A stretch of DNA of 64,000 nucleotides from Lathyrus oleraceus (GCF_024323335.1 NC_066584.1:423379319-423443318), one strand, 5' to 3'. Numbered from the stretch's first letter, positions 47,239 through 61,981 are shown. Notes: a model not told the origin generated them from the letters alone. Made by a program: numbers and translations.

Positions 47239-48245
47239 CCTTTAACAGACAGGTTCAATATGTGCACCAGGAAATCAACGACTGGTTATGGACAAAAGGT
47301 GTAATGAGTTCTTTTTGTTATTTTGGAAAATGATATGCAAGCATATTGATGGATACAAATGTAATAGTATGTGAATGAATGCAATGCACTGCATATTTTT
47401 AGTTTTTCCAAGTACAGGGTCTCATGAGTCCGAGGTATGGATGAGGGATAAGGTTGATTACTTGATATACATGGTTCTCACCGGGAATTGTCTAGGGCTT
47501 AATTGGGTTCCCATAGTTATGGATTCACAAGAATGTTTATCACTTACAACAAAATGCTTGTCGATTGTCAACTTCTTCAAGTGAATCTATTCTGAGTGAG
47601 GTCCTAGTACCAACCCACGCGAGAAAATCTTCTCGGGGACCCGCACTATGCGACCATCAACATTAGTTTCTAGATAAGGTTCTTAGAGTCATCGATTTCC
47701 TTTAATGTTTGCCATTTATGTCAATTTACTTGCTAGACGTCAACTTCATCAAGGAAATCTATTCTGAGTGAGGTCTTCGTAACGACCCACACGAGAAAAG
47801 CTTCTCGGGGACCCGCACTACGTGACCATCATTCCTAGTTGGCCAAAGGTTCAAGGTTCTACAAAGGTCCTTAGAGTCATGGATCCCAATGAAAACATTG
47901 ATGCTTACGGAAAAAGCTTGTCGATCGCCAAAAATGTCAAAAGAATCTACTATAAGTTAGGTTCTTGTGTGACCCTTACGAGAAAAAGCTTCTCAAGAGT
48001 CCATACTACTCAACCTCGTCACATATCATATTTTTTTCTCTAAACTCGGGTAAAGAGTTTTTCCCTTAAGGTTTCTTTCAATCAAAGCATTCATCCAATA
48101 CCACAGCATAATGGAACCATACAACATAATGTATAACAATTAAGCAATAGAGATAACAACAAATAAGATAAAGGAAAAACATACAAGTAAAACAAACATA
48201 AACACACTACAAACCAAACCAGGATTCACTCACTTATGGAAGAAG
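47239..48245 (-). repeat. Ogre 5' leader with about 185-bp tandem repeats
   Basis: About three diverged units between 47460 and 48020 share TCTATTCTGAGTGAGGTC, CGAGAAAAGCTTCTCGGGGA, CCCGCACTA and GTTCTTAGAGTCATGGAT. Each unit contains GAGAAAAGCTTCTC, a near-palindrome. No ORF supported; the extra ORF1 of complete Ogre elements is not recognisable. Confidence 0.6.
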
Positions 48246-48263
48246 TCCCCTGCAGAGTTGCCA
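48246..48263 (-). promoter_or_regulatory. Primer-binding site of the Ogre-type element
   Basis: The minus strand reads TGGCAACTCTGCAGGGGA, two changes from the TGGCGACTCTGCTGGGGA at 61964-61981, which matches the tRNA-Arg-type primer site of Ogre elements. Confidence 0.8.
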
Positions 48264-51200
48264 TCGGTCGTACCTTGAAAAATGAGAACACGACGCTCAC
48301 GAGATAAACTAAATAGAATCGCCACCGAACTTTATTTACTCCCAAATGGGGGAAAGGTAAAATATTGATAAAACCCCTAAATGAAAGGATAAGATATGGT
48401 CATCGCAACCAAATCAAGGTTCGGGAGTTGATTACGTAAGGCGAAGGTATTAGCACCACTCACATTTGTTGTGCTCAATAGGAACCTTTAGGTTAGTTCT
48501 AAGCGTTAATGTTAACTTATAAATGTTGAGCGTCTCAATTATTGAAAGGGAAAAACAATGAGACAAAAATGTTTGTTTTTTATTATTTGGGTGCAAAAAG
48601 AAAAGAGAAAATGCTTTTGGATTTTTTTATTAATGTGTCTGACAAGATTTCAAAATCCTGCTCCTATGTATCTCCCGGTGTAATAGAGAATTCAAGACTA
48701 CGTAGTTTTGGGTAGAAAATGTTTGTTCGTTAGTCGATTTTAGAAAAAAGATATTTAGTCGCATTCGACAGAAAATATTATTTTACCCAAATTAGGTGAT
48801 GAGCAGTCGTTTGCATCACATTAAATGGATTTCTACATATCAACATTCATGGGAAAAACACCACTTATCTCAACTCAAATGGTTGTGGATGAAGCAATGT
48901 TTTGCAACGTCTCAAGACACAATATCTTATGTTTGTGAAAGAGTTGAAAGATCAAACGATGGTGAAAAAAAGATTTTGATTTGTTTGATGTATTTTGAAT
49001 GATGGCGAAAACTTGAATGAGCGAGATAACCATCTCGAATCCTAGCCTCGGGAGCTTGTGGTAACCACAACGCTCCTTCTCCATCTTATTTGCAAAATGA
49101 TTTGATATTTCTAGATGTTTTTTGAGGTTTTGATTGAAAAAATATTTACGCGAAAAAAAGGTTAAAAGTTTTAATAGACGGTGAGAGCTTGGATGAGCGA
49201 GATAACCATTTTGAATCCTAACTTATGGAGCTTGTGGTAACCACCACGTTCCTTTTCCATCTTTATTGAAAATATTTAATAAGAATTCAGTGTTTTTGAA
49301 TTTGATTGGGAAAATGGATTGACGTTGGATCAAACATTTGATTTGTGTTTGCGGAGTGAATTAAGTTATGAAAATGGTTGTTGAAATGGTATATAAACGA
49401 TTTTTAAATGATGATGACATAAGTCTATCAATTTTTTAATTAACAAAATTAATTGATTACAATCAAGTTAAATCGATTAATTAAGCTAATTAAGATAAAT
49501 TATCAAAATTATTCAATGAAATCAAATAATCATGTTAATTAAATTTGGTTAACAAAATTATCTAATTAATCAAAACTTTAGGTAATTAGTTAATTTAATT
49601 AAAAATAAATAAGTGACAATATTGAGGGCAAGGTGATTGAAGCCAAATGTGCTCAAAGTCGGTTTCTACATAGCGACAATGAGATCGAAGTGTCGTACGT
49701 AAGCACAAAAATGCGAAGAAAATATTGAACTAATGTGTAGAAATTTTAGCGGCATAACGACATAAAAATGTCAAATCCGGGGATCAAAGACCGATCTTAA
49801 ATTAATGAAAATAAACAATGGCAAACTAATATTACTTACATCGTTATTATCCGAAACATAATGTTACACTATTTGAATTAAAATAACTTAAAGGTGCAAC
49901 AATAATGTTACATTAATATATCGAAAGAAAAATTAGCGACATAACGATATATAATCGTCAAATCCGCGGATCAAAGTCCGACTAATCGTAATGCGGCACA
50001 ATCAATAGAAACAGTAGCAACATACATGATTTATTTACAATGTTCATTACAGTATAAAACACAAACGACAAGAAACATTTACACCTCCAAAAAATCGAAT
50101 CACAAACAACAAGAAGCATTAACACCGCCATGAAATCAAATAAAAAAACATACATAAAACAAAATAACACAAAGGTAAAAGCAATGTACGTCATTACCGC
50201 GATGTCGAAAGATGCTGCCGTGAACAGTTTGTCAGTGGGTAGCAAAGCCGAATTAAATTGTGCGTGAGAAGTCACTTCTGTTTGCACAACCACTAGCTAT
50301 ATCTATTCTTTCCTTTAGAACAACAACTAAATGACCATAATACTAGCAAAGTTATGCAACAAATAGAAATTCAAATCATAGTGAACTTATGCAGCAAATG
50401 GAAATATAGTGTTTAGCTTGTAATAGACACGACAAGGCCCTTTGAAAAATGAGTATGAAGCTGAATATCTACCATCCACCGTCATCCCTATATCAAGGAG
50501 TGAGATGAGCTGAGGTTGCTTTCATTTACAGAAAGAAGAAGAGTTGTTAGTGGATGTTAAGGTGGTGGTAGTAAGAAACTTCAGATCGCGGCGGAGAAAG
50601 AATATCACCAAAAGAGGTTTCTCATGTGAATCTCCATACGACTAAGGGGGTGAGCCGCATGTGGTAGAGACCGTGGACGAAATTGGAAATGTATGAAAGT
50701 TTACAGCAGAGGAAGTTTCAAAGCTTATGGTTGTGGTGTAAAGGTTGAAGAGAGAGGGTGAACATAAGGAATTTCGTGGTGGTTACAGGCAGTTCACGGT
50801 GGCTTCCGCAACCGATGGGTGATTTTCAATGGTGGTTGTGGTTGTTGTCGTGAGAAGTTTATGGAGGCGGTGGTGATGAAATGGAGGGAGTAAGTTCCGG
50901 CGCAGTGATGTTTTTGTTGTGAAAGTGGTTTATCATTCGGTGAAGGATGACAGTGATTGGTTGCTTCAGAGGTGAGTTAACACGACAGAGGTTTGAGATT
51001 CAAATTGAAGGTTGTGTTAATGGAGCTTGAGATGGAATCTCAAGGTGGTGGTGTTTGGTTTAATGGGTAGTGAAAAGGAAGGAATGGTAGTTGGAAGAGA
51101 GAAACATAATGGTATCATGGGAGATTTTATTGTTTGTCCTCCGACGCTGAGAGATGTGTGGATTTCAGTGGTGAAGATGGAGGACGTGGAAGTAGAGGGA

Positions 51201-51857
51201 GATGTTTCAGTGTTGCTAAATGGAGGGAGAATGAGGTGGGTCGGGAAAAATGAGGTGAGTGGGATAAAAGGGCCATGTGTGAGTCTCTTTCTATGAAACT
51301 CCAAAATGAGACAGAGAGAGAGAGACTGGATTTGTGAGAGGGAGGTCCTCGCTCAAAGCAGTGTTTGGATAAGGTTAAATGAAAAAAAAAACATTTTTTG
51401 GCTCCCCCTCTAATCGAATGTCACTCGTCCACCAAGAGAATGGTCTATCCCAAAATACATGAAGAAAAATCCTCCCACTAGTTGTTCGTGATTCTCATTC
51501 AAAGAGGGAGGACTTTTTATTTCTCTTTATTAAATCTATTCATTTAAATCTATTTTTTAATTGGATAATAGAAATGAGCATGAATAGTAAAATGGGGCAT
51601 TGATTGATTTGAATCAATGATCTGGATTAAATTAAAGAAGAACACATAATTTAAAATGTCAAAGTTACCCCTTATAGAAGCTTTAATTAATTAAAATAAG
51701 ATTAAATTAATTAAAACAACTAAAATTTACACCATCTTAAATAAATATGATAAAAACATATTGAAGACATGAAAATTCCTATTTAATTTTTCTGAATATT
51801 TTGACAAAAGAACAAAAATAAAATGACTGAATAAAAATAAAAATTGAGTGTAAAAGC

Positions 51858-53913
<2,056 letters not shown>

Positions 53914-53927
53914 AACCACAACATAAA

Positions 53928-55316
<1,389 letters not shown>

Positions 55317-56228
55317 GTAAGTACAACACTTTCTTACCGATAAAGAATCACCACACACTTGATGAAATATACAATAATTTGTATAAAATATATTATAGAC
55401 AGACTTTGAAGCAACTATGATGAAATTGATACTTTGCTGATTTTTGAATGTTTGAAAAGTTTATTATTCTCCTTCAATGAACAAGTCAATAGAATATAAA
55501 CATTTAAATTCTTAAGACTTTTTCATATATCATTTGAAAATTTATGCAGAAAAAATTATTCTGTTAAATATTAGTGACATTTAGAAAAAAAGATGTTCAT
55601 GAAGAAGGTGTGTTTTGAATTTGAAAAATCTCACTATTTATATGCACCAAATACCTCTTGAAAAACAAAAACAATGGTTAAAAAATATTACTGAAATTAT
55701 GCAATGATATAGAAAAGTTTCATGATCATTTAAGATGAAGAAGTGTGATATTAGTTCACCATTTTTCAAGAAAATACAGATGACAATCGATTGCTTATAC
55801 CCCAACATTAAAAAAAATGCAAATTTACATTATGACAATTGATTGCATCAGGATGACAATCGATTGTCATGCCCAAACAATGGATTTTCTCGTTGGCATA
55901 TATGTATGACAAATATGTGACAATCGATTGCAAGCTAGTGACAATCGATTGTCATTGTCGTGTTTTAAAAATGGAATTTTTGCTTTCTTAAATGATGGAA
56001 CTTAAATCAATTCATGCTTAAAAGTTTTGGATTAATTATTGAGCATCTTATGTCTATAACCATTGATTTAGACATTTTACCTTTGTTTATGATGCAATAT
56101 CATTGAAATTCAAATTTTGGCATAAACTTGAAACTTAATTCATTCATTTTATTCTTTGATCTTTCTTCTTATGATAACCTTTTGTCTTCATCAAAATCAA
56201 ACTAAGGATGAACATATTTTCTTCACAA
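55317..56228 (-). mobile_element. Ty1-copia element X, 5' LTR, right part
   Basis: Continuation of 21909-22322 beyond element Y, matching 19131-19728. It has GACAATCGATTG-type palindromes at 55783-55960 and ends CTTCTTCACA. Confidence 0.65.
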
Positions 56229-56576
56229 TTATAACATTAATGTTTAGGTTTAAATTAACTAAATTTTAATTTCATAAAATTTTCATAACATCAAAATATT
56301 TAATGTTATAGATCTTTTAATATTTGCTATTAATAATGCAATTTTAAAAGTGGATGAGTTGTGATATAAACCAAAATTAAAGATAAATCAACTATTTTTT
56401 TCCTTTCAATTTATCTACTTTAAATAACATTTTGATAATCAACTATTAAAATTAAAGAATTATTTACGCTAAAATTTTCATATTCAACAAACTATTTTCT
56501 TTAATAATTTTTCTGTTTTCACAATAATATAAATATATATTAATTTTTATCAAACTAACTATATTATTATTAACTA

Positions 56577-56623
<47 letters not shown>

Positions 56624-57025
56624 GAACTAGTCCTGGACATCTATCTGTCTGTCTATTTTTTTAATACACATCATCAAAAATATAAGTAATATTTATTATT
56701 TAAAAATATATTAGATGGAGAGTTTTTTTTTTTAATATCCAGATTTTAAAAAAAAAATTCAAAAATACACATTTTTTCAAAAAAATTACAAAAATGGGCA
56801 TTTTTTGCCCTATTTTTGTACTTGGGTGCACCCTAGTTGGCGCCTACCCTTAAAGGGTAGGGCAAGTCGCCACTAGGAGTGGCGCCTACACTCATTTTGT
56901 TTTTTTTTTTTTTTTTTTTTTTTTAATATGTTTTTTTTTATAATTTTTTTTAATTTATTAATTTAGATTTATTATAAATTATATTAATTTATATTAATAC
57001 ATATATATAAATAAAATTATTTACA

Positions 57026-57067
<42 letters not shown>

Positions 57068-57303
57068 TTATATATATATTAATTTAATTTATAAGTAATT
57101 AATATTATTTATAAATTTTTGGGAGAATTAGGGTTAATCATGTTAAGGTTAATTTATCAATTATAATTAGGGTTTATTGATCGGTTATAATTAGAGTTTG
57201 GTAGTTATGACCTAATTCAAACCCTAATTCCCCATAAGACTAATTAATCAAGTGCGACACTAATTAGGGTTAAGTAGATTGGTGTACAACCCAGATCTTT
57301 TCC
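56229..57303. other. AT-rich flank with microsatellites and stacked palindromes
   Basis: It contains (ATT)n at about 56575-56622, poly-T at 56897-56924 and (TA)n at about 57028-57062. At 56820-56895 there are stacked small palindromes: CCTACCCTTAAAGGGTAGG, CGCCACTAGGAGTGGCG and two GGCGCC sites. These could be an outer end of the MULE, but no matching terminal repeat was found on the other side. Confidence 0.5.
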
Positions 57304-57311
57304 TATAAATA
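57304..57311 (+). promoter_or_regulatory. TATA box of the small convergent MULE gene
   Basis: TATAAATA lies 66-73 bp before the ATG at 57377, with a pyrimidine-rich stretch (TTTCTTCACCACTATTTCC) in between where transcription would start. Confidence 0.6.
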
Positions 57312-57376
57312 AAGTGTTATTTCCTTGCATTTTCTTCACCACTATTTCCTATCACTTTCTCTATCAAGTTGAGTTC

Positions 57377-57730
57377 ATGGCATCCCCAAGACTGTCGTCA
57401 TGGCAGCGAACATCATCAAGGCGCCCGGATCCTGAACCAGTAATCTTAAAAAGGGATGGGCATGTTATTTTCTCGCCTCTGAAACCCCCAATGGAGATGA
57501 AATTTTGGAACATCCGTTCGTTGGACCAACTAAAAAGGTCCTTGATGTCTTGGTTAGAGGGAGATTACCAACCTGGTGAAGTCATCAGAAGGATTCAGAG
57601 GCTTAGAACAAGGTTCTCATTTGAAACTGGAGAAACGATACGTTGGTGAGTTGAAGTTGAAAGTGACATTGATTGCATCCAAATGATGCATGGATCAAAA
57701 GACATAGTGTTAACTGTTGTAATTTTTTAG
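57377..57730 (+). pseudogene. Small convergent gene of the MuDR-like element
   Basis: The frame starts MASPRLSSWQRTSSRRPDPE, is rich in Arg and Lys, and contains VILKRDGHVIFSPL, SLDQLKRSLMSWL and RRIQRLRTRFSFETGE. A TGA at 57647-57649 stops it after 91 codons; the same frame is open again for 27 codons to a TAG at 57728-57730, ending in a hydrophobic VLTVVIF. The continuation looks like genuine coding, so the TGA is probably a lesion. I recall similar small proteins annotated as hypothetical near legume MULE transposases; function unknown. It faces the transposase gene, ending 222 bp from it, the same convergent layout as the two genes of maize MuDR, although no similarity to mudrB is claimed. 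Confidence 0.6.
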
Positions 57731-57952
57731 ATTTTAATGGTTGTTTGTCATGTTGTTGTTGTATTTGTTATTGTTCTAGTACTTGTTCTTGTTTTAGTAC
57801 TTGTTTTTGTTCCAGTATTTGTTTTTGTTTTAGTAATTGGTGTTGTAATGTTAGATGTTTGTGTTTGTTGTTCAAGTGTCATCTTCTATTTGGAATAAAA
57901 AGTAAACTTTAATGATAAATATCATTGGTACACAGATTTATGAATATGAAAA
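57731..57952. other. Intergenic region between convergent MULE genes
   Basis: It holds about three copies of a roughly 20-bp unit (AGTACTTGTTTTTGTT-like) at 57777-57840, and AATAAA at 57894-57899, a possible plus-strand polyadenylation signal. Confidence 0.5.
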
Positions 57953-60346
57953 CTAGGTTGTGGAACTAGATCCACGATATGGACATTTGTTCTTATTATG
58001 CCCTAGTTGTCTACATATGCTACACTTCCTCTGCATTTTTTTTGCGACGTCCATTTCAGTTCTAATGCGCCTGCTATTTGGGCGACCACTTTTATTCCGC
58101 CACATCGATTCGTTGTGCCAAACAATTTCCCCGTCATACTCTGGCCAATATGCCTCTAATGCTACCACCGGAAAGGGATTGTCGTATACATTTAGCAATG
58201 TTGCAACTTTGTAGATGGGAGACACTAGGGACAATGCATCGAAGTGGCTGTGTGAACATGCTGCAATGACATGGGAACAAGGCATTCGATAGGCCTGAAA
58301 TTGACCACAGTCGCACCAACGGTCTGGTATTAGGACCCTATACTCTTGTCTGGGCAGCCCCTGGTTGTGGTCAATTGTTTCCTTGACACTAAAAGTGTGG
58401 CCATGGCGGTCGAATTCCGTAACCCGATGGTTGCTGGCTTTGGCAGATTCCTGCCTCATAAACTTTATGCAGGCATCACTATATACTTGACTCGTCTGTA
58501 ACACTTCATGCCAGCGCTTCCCTCTTGTTACGAACAATGTTGCCATCCGAAAATAGGTCGCACTCACCAAAGCGGTTACCGGGAGGTTACGTATGCCCTT
58601 AAAGACGCCATTCATTGATTCCACAAGATTTGTTGTCATGTGGCCCCACCTCACCCCATCGTCATATGATCTAGTCCACTTCGCTCTGTCGATATTATCG
58701 ATCCACCTCCCTGCATCAGAATTTGCCAACACTATTTCCCGGCGGTAGTATTGGAATCCAGGTTGGTTTAATGCATACCCCACGTTTATCAAATGTTGCT
58801 TCAAGAAATTATCTTTGAACTCCCGCACAAAATTTTGAGCAATATGCCTGATGCAGTAGACATGCGTAGACGGGGGGTCATGCCAACCATTTGCTGGATT
58901 ATTGTATGCACTGTCTATAGAAGCGTGCCTGTCAGAAATCACACATATGCCAGCTTGTGGAGTCACGTGCATTCGGAGATTCTTAAGGAAGAAACTCCAA
59001 GCAGCAGTCGTTTCTCCTTCAACCAATGCAAAGGCTATTGGGAAAATATTAGAATTTCCATCTTGTGCGACCGCCATCAGTAACGATCCTTTGTATTTCC
59101 CATACAGCCAAGTTCCATCGACTTGAACAAGTGGTTTGCAGAATGTGAAACCGATGATGCAGGGACGGAATGCCCAGAAAAGTCTATGGAATATTCCATT
59201 ACCTTCTAGACGATTTCCGTCAGGGGATTGTGTCGGCAAGGTCTCCATTATAGAAACCGTCCCAGGTGAATACAATCGTAGTGCAGCCAGGTAGCGCGGA
59301 AGTTGTTTGTATGATTCCTCCCAATTACCGTATACCAGTTCAATTGCCTTGGTTTTCGCTAACCAAGCCTTTCTGTATGACGGTGTATATTTGAAAACAA
59401 CCACACAATGGGAGATAATAGTTTTGACCTTCAGTGACGGGTCAACCTCAACTAGAGGTAATATGGAATGGCAGATCATATCATGGCTAAGTTTGCGATG
59501 ATCCTGTGCCATGTTGGTGTTGAGGCAAGTGTGAGCTTGAGAAATGGACCCTATCACCCACGCATTATGTTTCTTCTTGTACGATGCCATCAACCTATAC
59601 CCACACTCCGGATTTTTGCATACAATAACGTATCTTTCCGGATTTGATTTGATAACATCGTAGTCAACACAGTTTTTCAAGTGCCAGTTCTTTATTGCTA
59701 ACAGACACTCTTCCTTGGTCCGAAATTGGTCACCCTTCTTTAACTCCTCATCAGACCTCATATATGGGTTGTAGAACATATCTGATGAGGGCTCATCCTC
59801 GCCCAAGTTAAGGGTTGTGAAGTGAGCAGGCGGTGAGTAGCGTTGCGCTATAGGTATTTGAACTTGGTCTTCGTCTTCAGAGTCACGGTTCACCAAGTCA
59901 TCAACCACGTCTTCTGCATCATCAACCACATCGTCTTCAACGTGGTGCTCAACATCTTGTTCGTCATCAATCACAGGATCAATAACCTGTGACTGAATAT
60001 TCTGAGCTTGTTGAAATTGTTCCAACACAATGCACAACACTATGTATTCGTAACCAGAATACTCATGGTTACGAAACATGTATTGTGTCTCCATGTCATT
60101 TTGAATCAATGACTTATAAAACTTGACAGAGTTATTTTCTGAAAAAAAAGGTTGTTGATAAAAAATTTGGGACACGGGTTGTCTTAGTTTGGACTCAATC
60201 TTCCTTTTCAGATAAGAGAAGTCAGCTCCTCTATTTAGACAAAAACGAGTGCATTCGGTGTTTCTAAATAGGAAGCCAGACATATCACATTCATAAGTCT
60301 CACCATTGACGTGAGCTTTGATTTTGTATTGTGATGAAGATGCCAT
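57953..60346 (-). CDS. MuDR-like (MULE) transposase
   Basis: An uninterrupted 797-codon frame. Residues 1-110 form a small N-terminal domain. An acidic linker follows (125-160). Residues 205-275 are the MuDR DNA-binding-type domain (KGDQFRTKEECLLAIKNW ... ASYKKKHNAWVI). Residues 405-510 are the MULE catalytic domain with D410 in QVDGTWLYGKYKG and D472 in VISDRH; E576 in TNLVESMNGVFKG is the likely third catalytic residue. C678-C680-C690-H692 (WCDCGQFQAYRMPCSH) form a SWIM zinc finger, and CSICRQLGHNKNKC at 775-788 is a CCHC knuckle. The transposase cuts and reinserts the element. All key residues are present, so it may be active. The start is supported by a TATA box 103-110 bp upstream. Confidence 0.92.
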   Translation of the reverse strand: MASSSQYKIKAHVNGETYECDMSGFLFRNTECTRFCLNRGADFSYLKRKIESKLRQPVSQIFYQQPFFSENNSVKFYKSLIQNDMETQYMFRNHEYSGYEYIVLCIVLEQFQQAQNIQSQVIDPVIDDEQDVEHHVEDDVVDDAEDVVDDLVNRDSEDEDQVQIPIAQRYSPPAHFTTLNLGEDEPSSDMFYNPYMRSDEELKKGDQFRTKEECLLAIKNWHLKNCVDYDVIKSNPERYVIVCKNPECGYRLMASYKKKHNAWVIGSISQAHTCLNTNMAQDHRKLSHDMICHSILPLVEVDPSLKVKTIISHCVVVFKYTPSYRKAWLAKTKAIELVYGNWEESYKQLPRYLAALRLYSPGTVSIMETLPTQSPDGNRLEGNGIFHRLFWAFRPCIIGFTFCKPLVQVDGTWLYGKYKGSLLMAVAQDGNSNIFPIAFALVEGETTAAWSFFLKNLRMHVTPQAGICVISDRHASIDSAYNNPANGWHDPPSTHVYCIRHIAQNFVREFKDNFLKQHLINVGYALNQPGFQYYRREIVLANSDAGRWIDNIDRAKWTRSYDDGVRWGHMTTNLVESMNGVFKGIRNLPVTALVSATYFRMATLFVTRGKRWHEVLQTSQVYSDACIKFMRQESAKASNHRVTEFDRHGHTFSVKETIDHNQGLPRQEYRVLIPDRWCDCGQFQAYRMPCSHVIAACSHSHFDALSLVSPIYKVATLLNVYDNPFPVVALEAYWPEYDGEIVWHNESMWRNKSGRPNSRRIRTEMDVAKKMQRKCSICRQLGHNKNKCPYRGSSSTT

Positions 60347-60448
60347 GTTATGCGAAGGTTTTGTGAAGATATTGTGAAGATATATGTGAAGAGTTTTTGA
60401 AGATTGCTGTGAAGATATTGTGAATACCTTTGTGAAAATGTGTGTGAA
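60347..60448 (-). promoter_or_regulatory. Transposase 5' leader with TTCACA repeats
   Basis: In about 100 bp between TATA box and ATG, TTCACA occurs seven times on the coding strand, often as ATATCTTCACA. It may be a simple repeat or a translational/transcriptional element. Confidence 0.55.
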
Positions 60449-60456
60449 TATTTATA
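60449..60456 (-). promoter_or_regulatory. TATA box of the transposase gene
   Basis: TATAAATA on the minus strand, about 105 bp before the ATG. Confidence 0.65.
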
Positions 60457-60480
60457 CTGCAAGATTCCGACACATCTTTG

Positions 60481-60639
60481 CATGCATGTCTTCAACCAAG
60501 CCTTCCTCAAGAGCAACGCATGCAAAAGTTGGACACGTGTAAAACATGCAAAAATTTGGGTAGGAGCAACGCATGCAAAGTTTGCTGAGAATCTTGCAGG
60601 CTAGGTGGAGCTACATGCATGTAATAATTTTGACACGTC
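60481..60639 (-). promoter_or_regulatory. RY/ABRE-like motif cluster upstream of the transposase
   Basis: Five RY cores CATGCA occur at 60481, 60519, 60545, 60572 and 60614 (two as full CATGCATG), together with GACACGTG at 60532 and GACACGTC at 60632, both containing the ABRE core ACGTGTC on the minus strand. RY sites are bound by B3 factors (ABI3/FUS3/LEC2) and ABREs by bZIP factors; together they are typical of seed-maturation promoters. Expression timing is inferred only. Confidence 0.5.
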
Positions 60640-60690
60640 TACTGCCTATCCATCAAATGTATTCTCCACCTAGCCTGAACTTAGTCTCAG
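60584..60690. repeat. Inverted repeat between MULE promoter and next LTR
   Basis: CAGGCTAGGTGGAG (60597-60610) and CTCCACCTAGCCTG (60664-60677) are perfect 14-bp inverted copies, with a further CTGAG/CTCAG pair outside (60584 and 60686). It may be part of the MULE end. Confidence 0.7.
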
Positions 60691-60695
60691 AGATT

Positions 60696-61961
60696 TGTAA
60701 TACCCCAAAAATTTACCCTTCATTTTTCCTGAAAAAAAAAATGAAAAAAAAAACGAAAAAAAACGAAAAAAATAAATAAATAAATAAAATAAAAATAATT
60801 TAATTAATTAATTAATTAAATAAATAAATAAATAAAATAAATAAAATATAACAAATTATTTTGGACTTGGGTCTCCCTCATTTGAGCCCATTACCCACGA
60901 AAATCAGTCTATAAATACTGAAGTTTCAGTAGAGGAAAACACACTTGGAGTTACACTGGGAGATTCACTGGAGAAAGAAGGAAGAGAAGCAAAACCCTGA
61001 GGAAAAGATAGTGAGAGAAAAGCCAACAGAGTTCAGAGCAACCTCCAAACCCTGAAAGGAACTCAACTTGTAAACCTCACGGGCGCAACTCAATCAAGCT
61101 CTCCAATCAGCTGGAGACATTTCAGGGTTTCTTGCCCCTTTAACTGCTATAGCTTTGGATCTTTATCCGTGTGGTAATTTTTTCCCTTTCTCATACTTTA
61201 TCGCTTTCTTAGCTGGAAGACCTCGATATGAGGCAATGTTTGAGCCCCTTGGTGGCATTTTACTTTGAGATACATGTTTTGTGTTTTGTATTCATATCCC
61301 TGCAGGTAGCGCGGTTCCTTCGTCAAGGACTGCCTTTTTGCCCTCGAGCATCCCAAACCCTAAAACCCAAAGCAACACATTTACTCCTTCTACTACAGGC
61401 GAGTAAGTCTCCAAAGGTCGAGCATCCGGTAGATTGCGTAGTAACGTTGTTCGTCCAAAACCCAATCCATAACCCCGTAGTTAGCCGAACTACGGCTTGC
61501 TCTGATTCTCATTCCAGATGAGATACGTAGGCATAAGACGTGATGTCTTAGCGAGCACACATCCCCCCAACCCATAGGTCAGCCGAGCTACGAAGACTCT
61601 GATTCTCATATTCAGATGAGATACGTATGCAGTGGATGCGACATCCGCGCGAGTCATTTTCATTTAACCCTTTTTTTTGGCAAACAGCACAAGATAAACC
61701 CACACTCTTTAGACAAAAACCACAAAAGTGGATCCCGTAGAGTACTATGGATGCGTAGGGGTGCTAATACCTTCCCTTCGCATAACCGACTCCCGAACCC
61801 AAGATTTGGTTGCGAGACCCCGTCTTGTCCTTTCCTTTTTCAGGTTTACTTCGAGCGTTTCCTTTCCCTCCTTTGGGATGAATAACGCACGGTGGCGACT
61901 CTTCTGTCATTCTCTTTCGCCGGTTGTTTTTTTCGCACACTGTATTTTTCAGGTTGCGACA
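60696..61961 (+). mobile_element. Ogre/Tat-type element, 5' LTR
   Basis: 1266 bp from TGTAATACCCC to GCGACA, followed two bases later by a primer site. A TATAAATA box lies at 60911-60918, the expected transcription start region. The right part has wording typical of this lineage (GGGGTGCTAATACCTTCCC, GACTCCCGAACCC, CGGTGGCGACTC). It starts like the solo LTR at 28768. The rest of the element runs out of the window, so its partner LTR and target duplication cannot be checked. Confidence 0.8.
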
Positions 61962-61963
61962 GC

Positions 61964-61981
61964 TGGCGACTCTGCTGGGGA
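61964..61981 (+). promoter_or_regulatory. Primer-binding site, tRNA-Arg type
   Basis: TGGCGACTCTGCTGGGGA, the known Ogre-type primer site, two bases after the LTR end. Confidence 0.88.
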
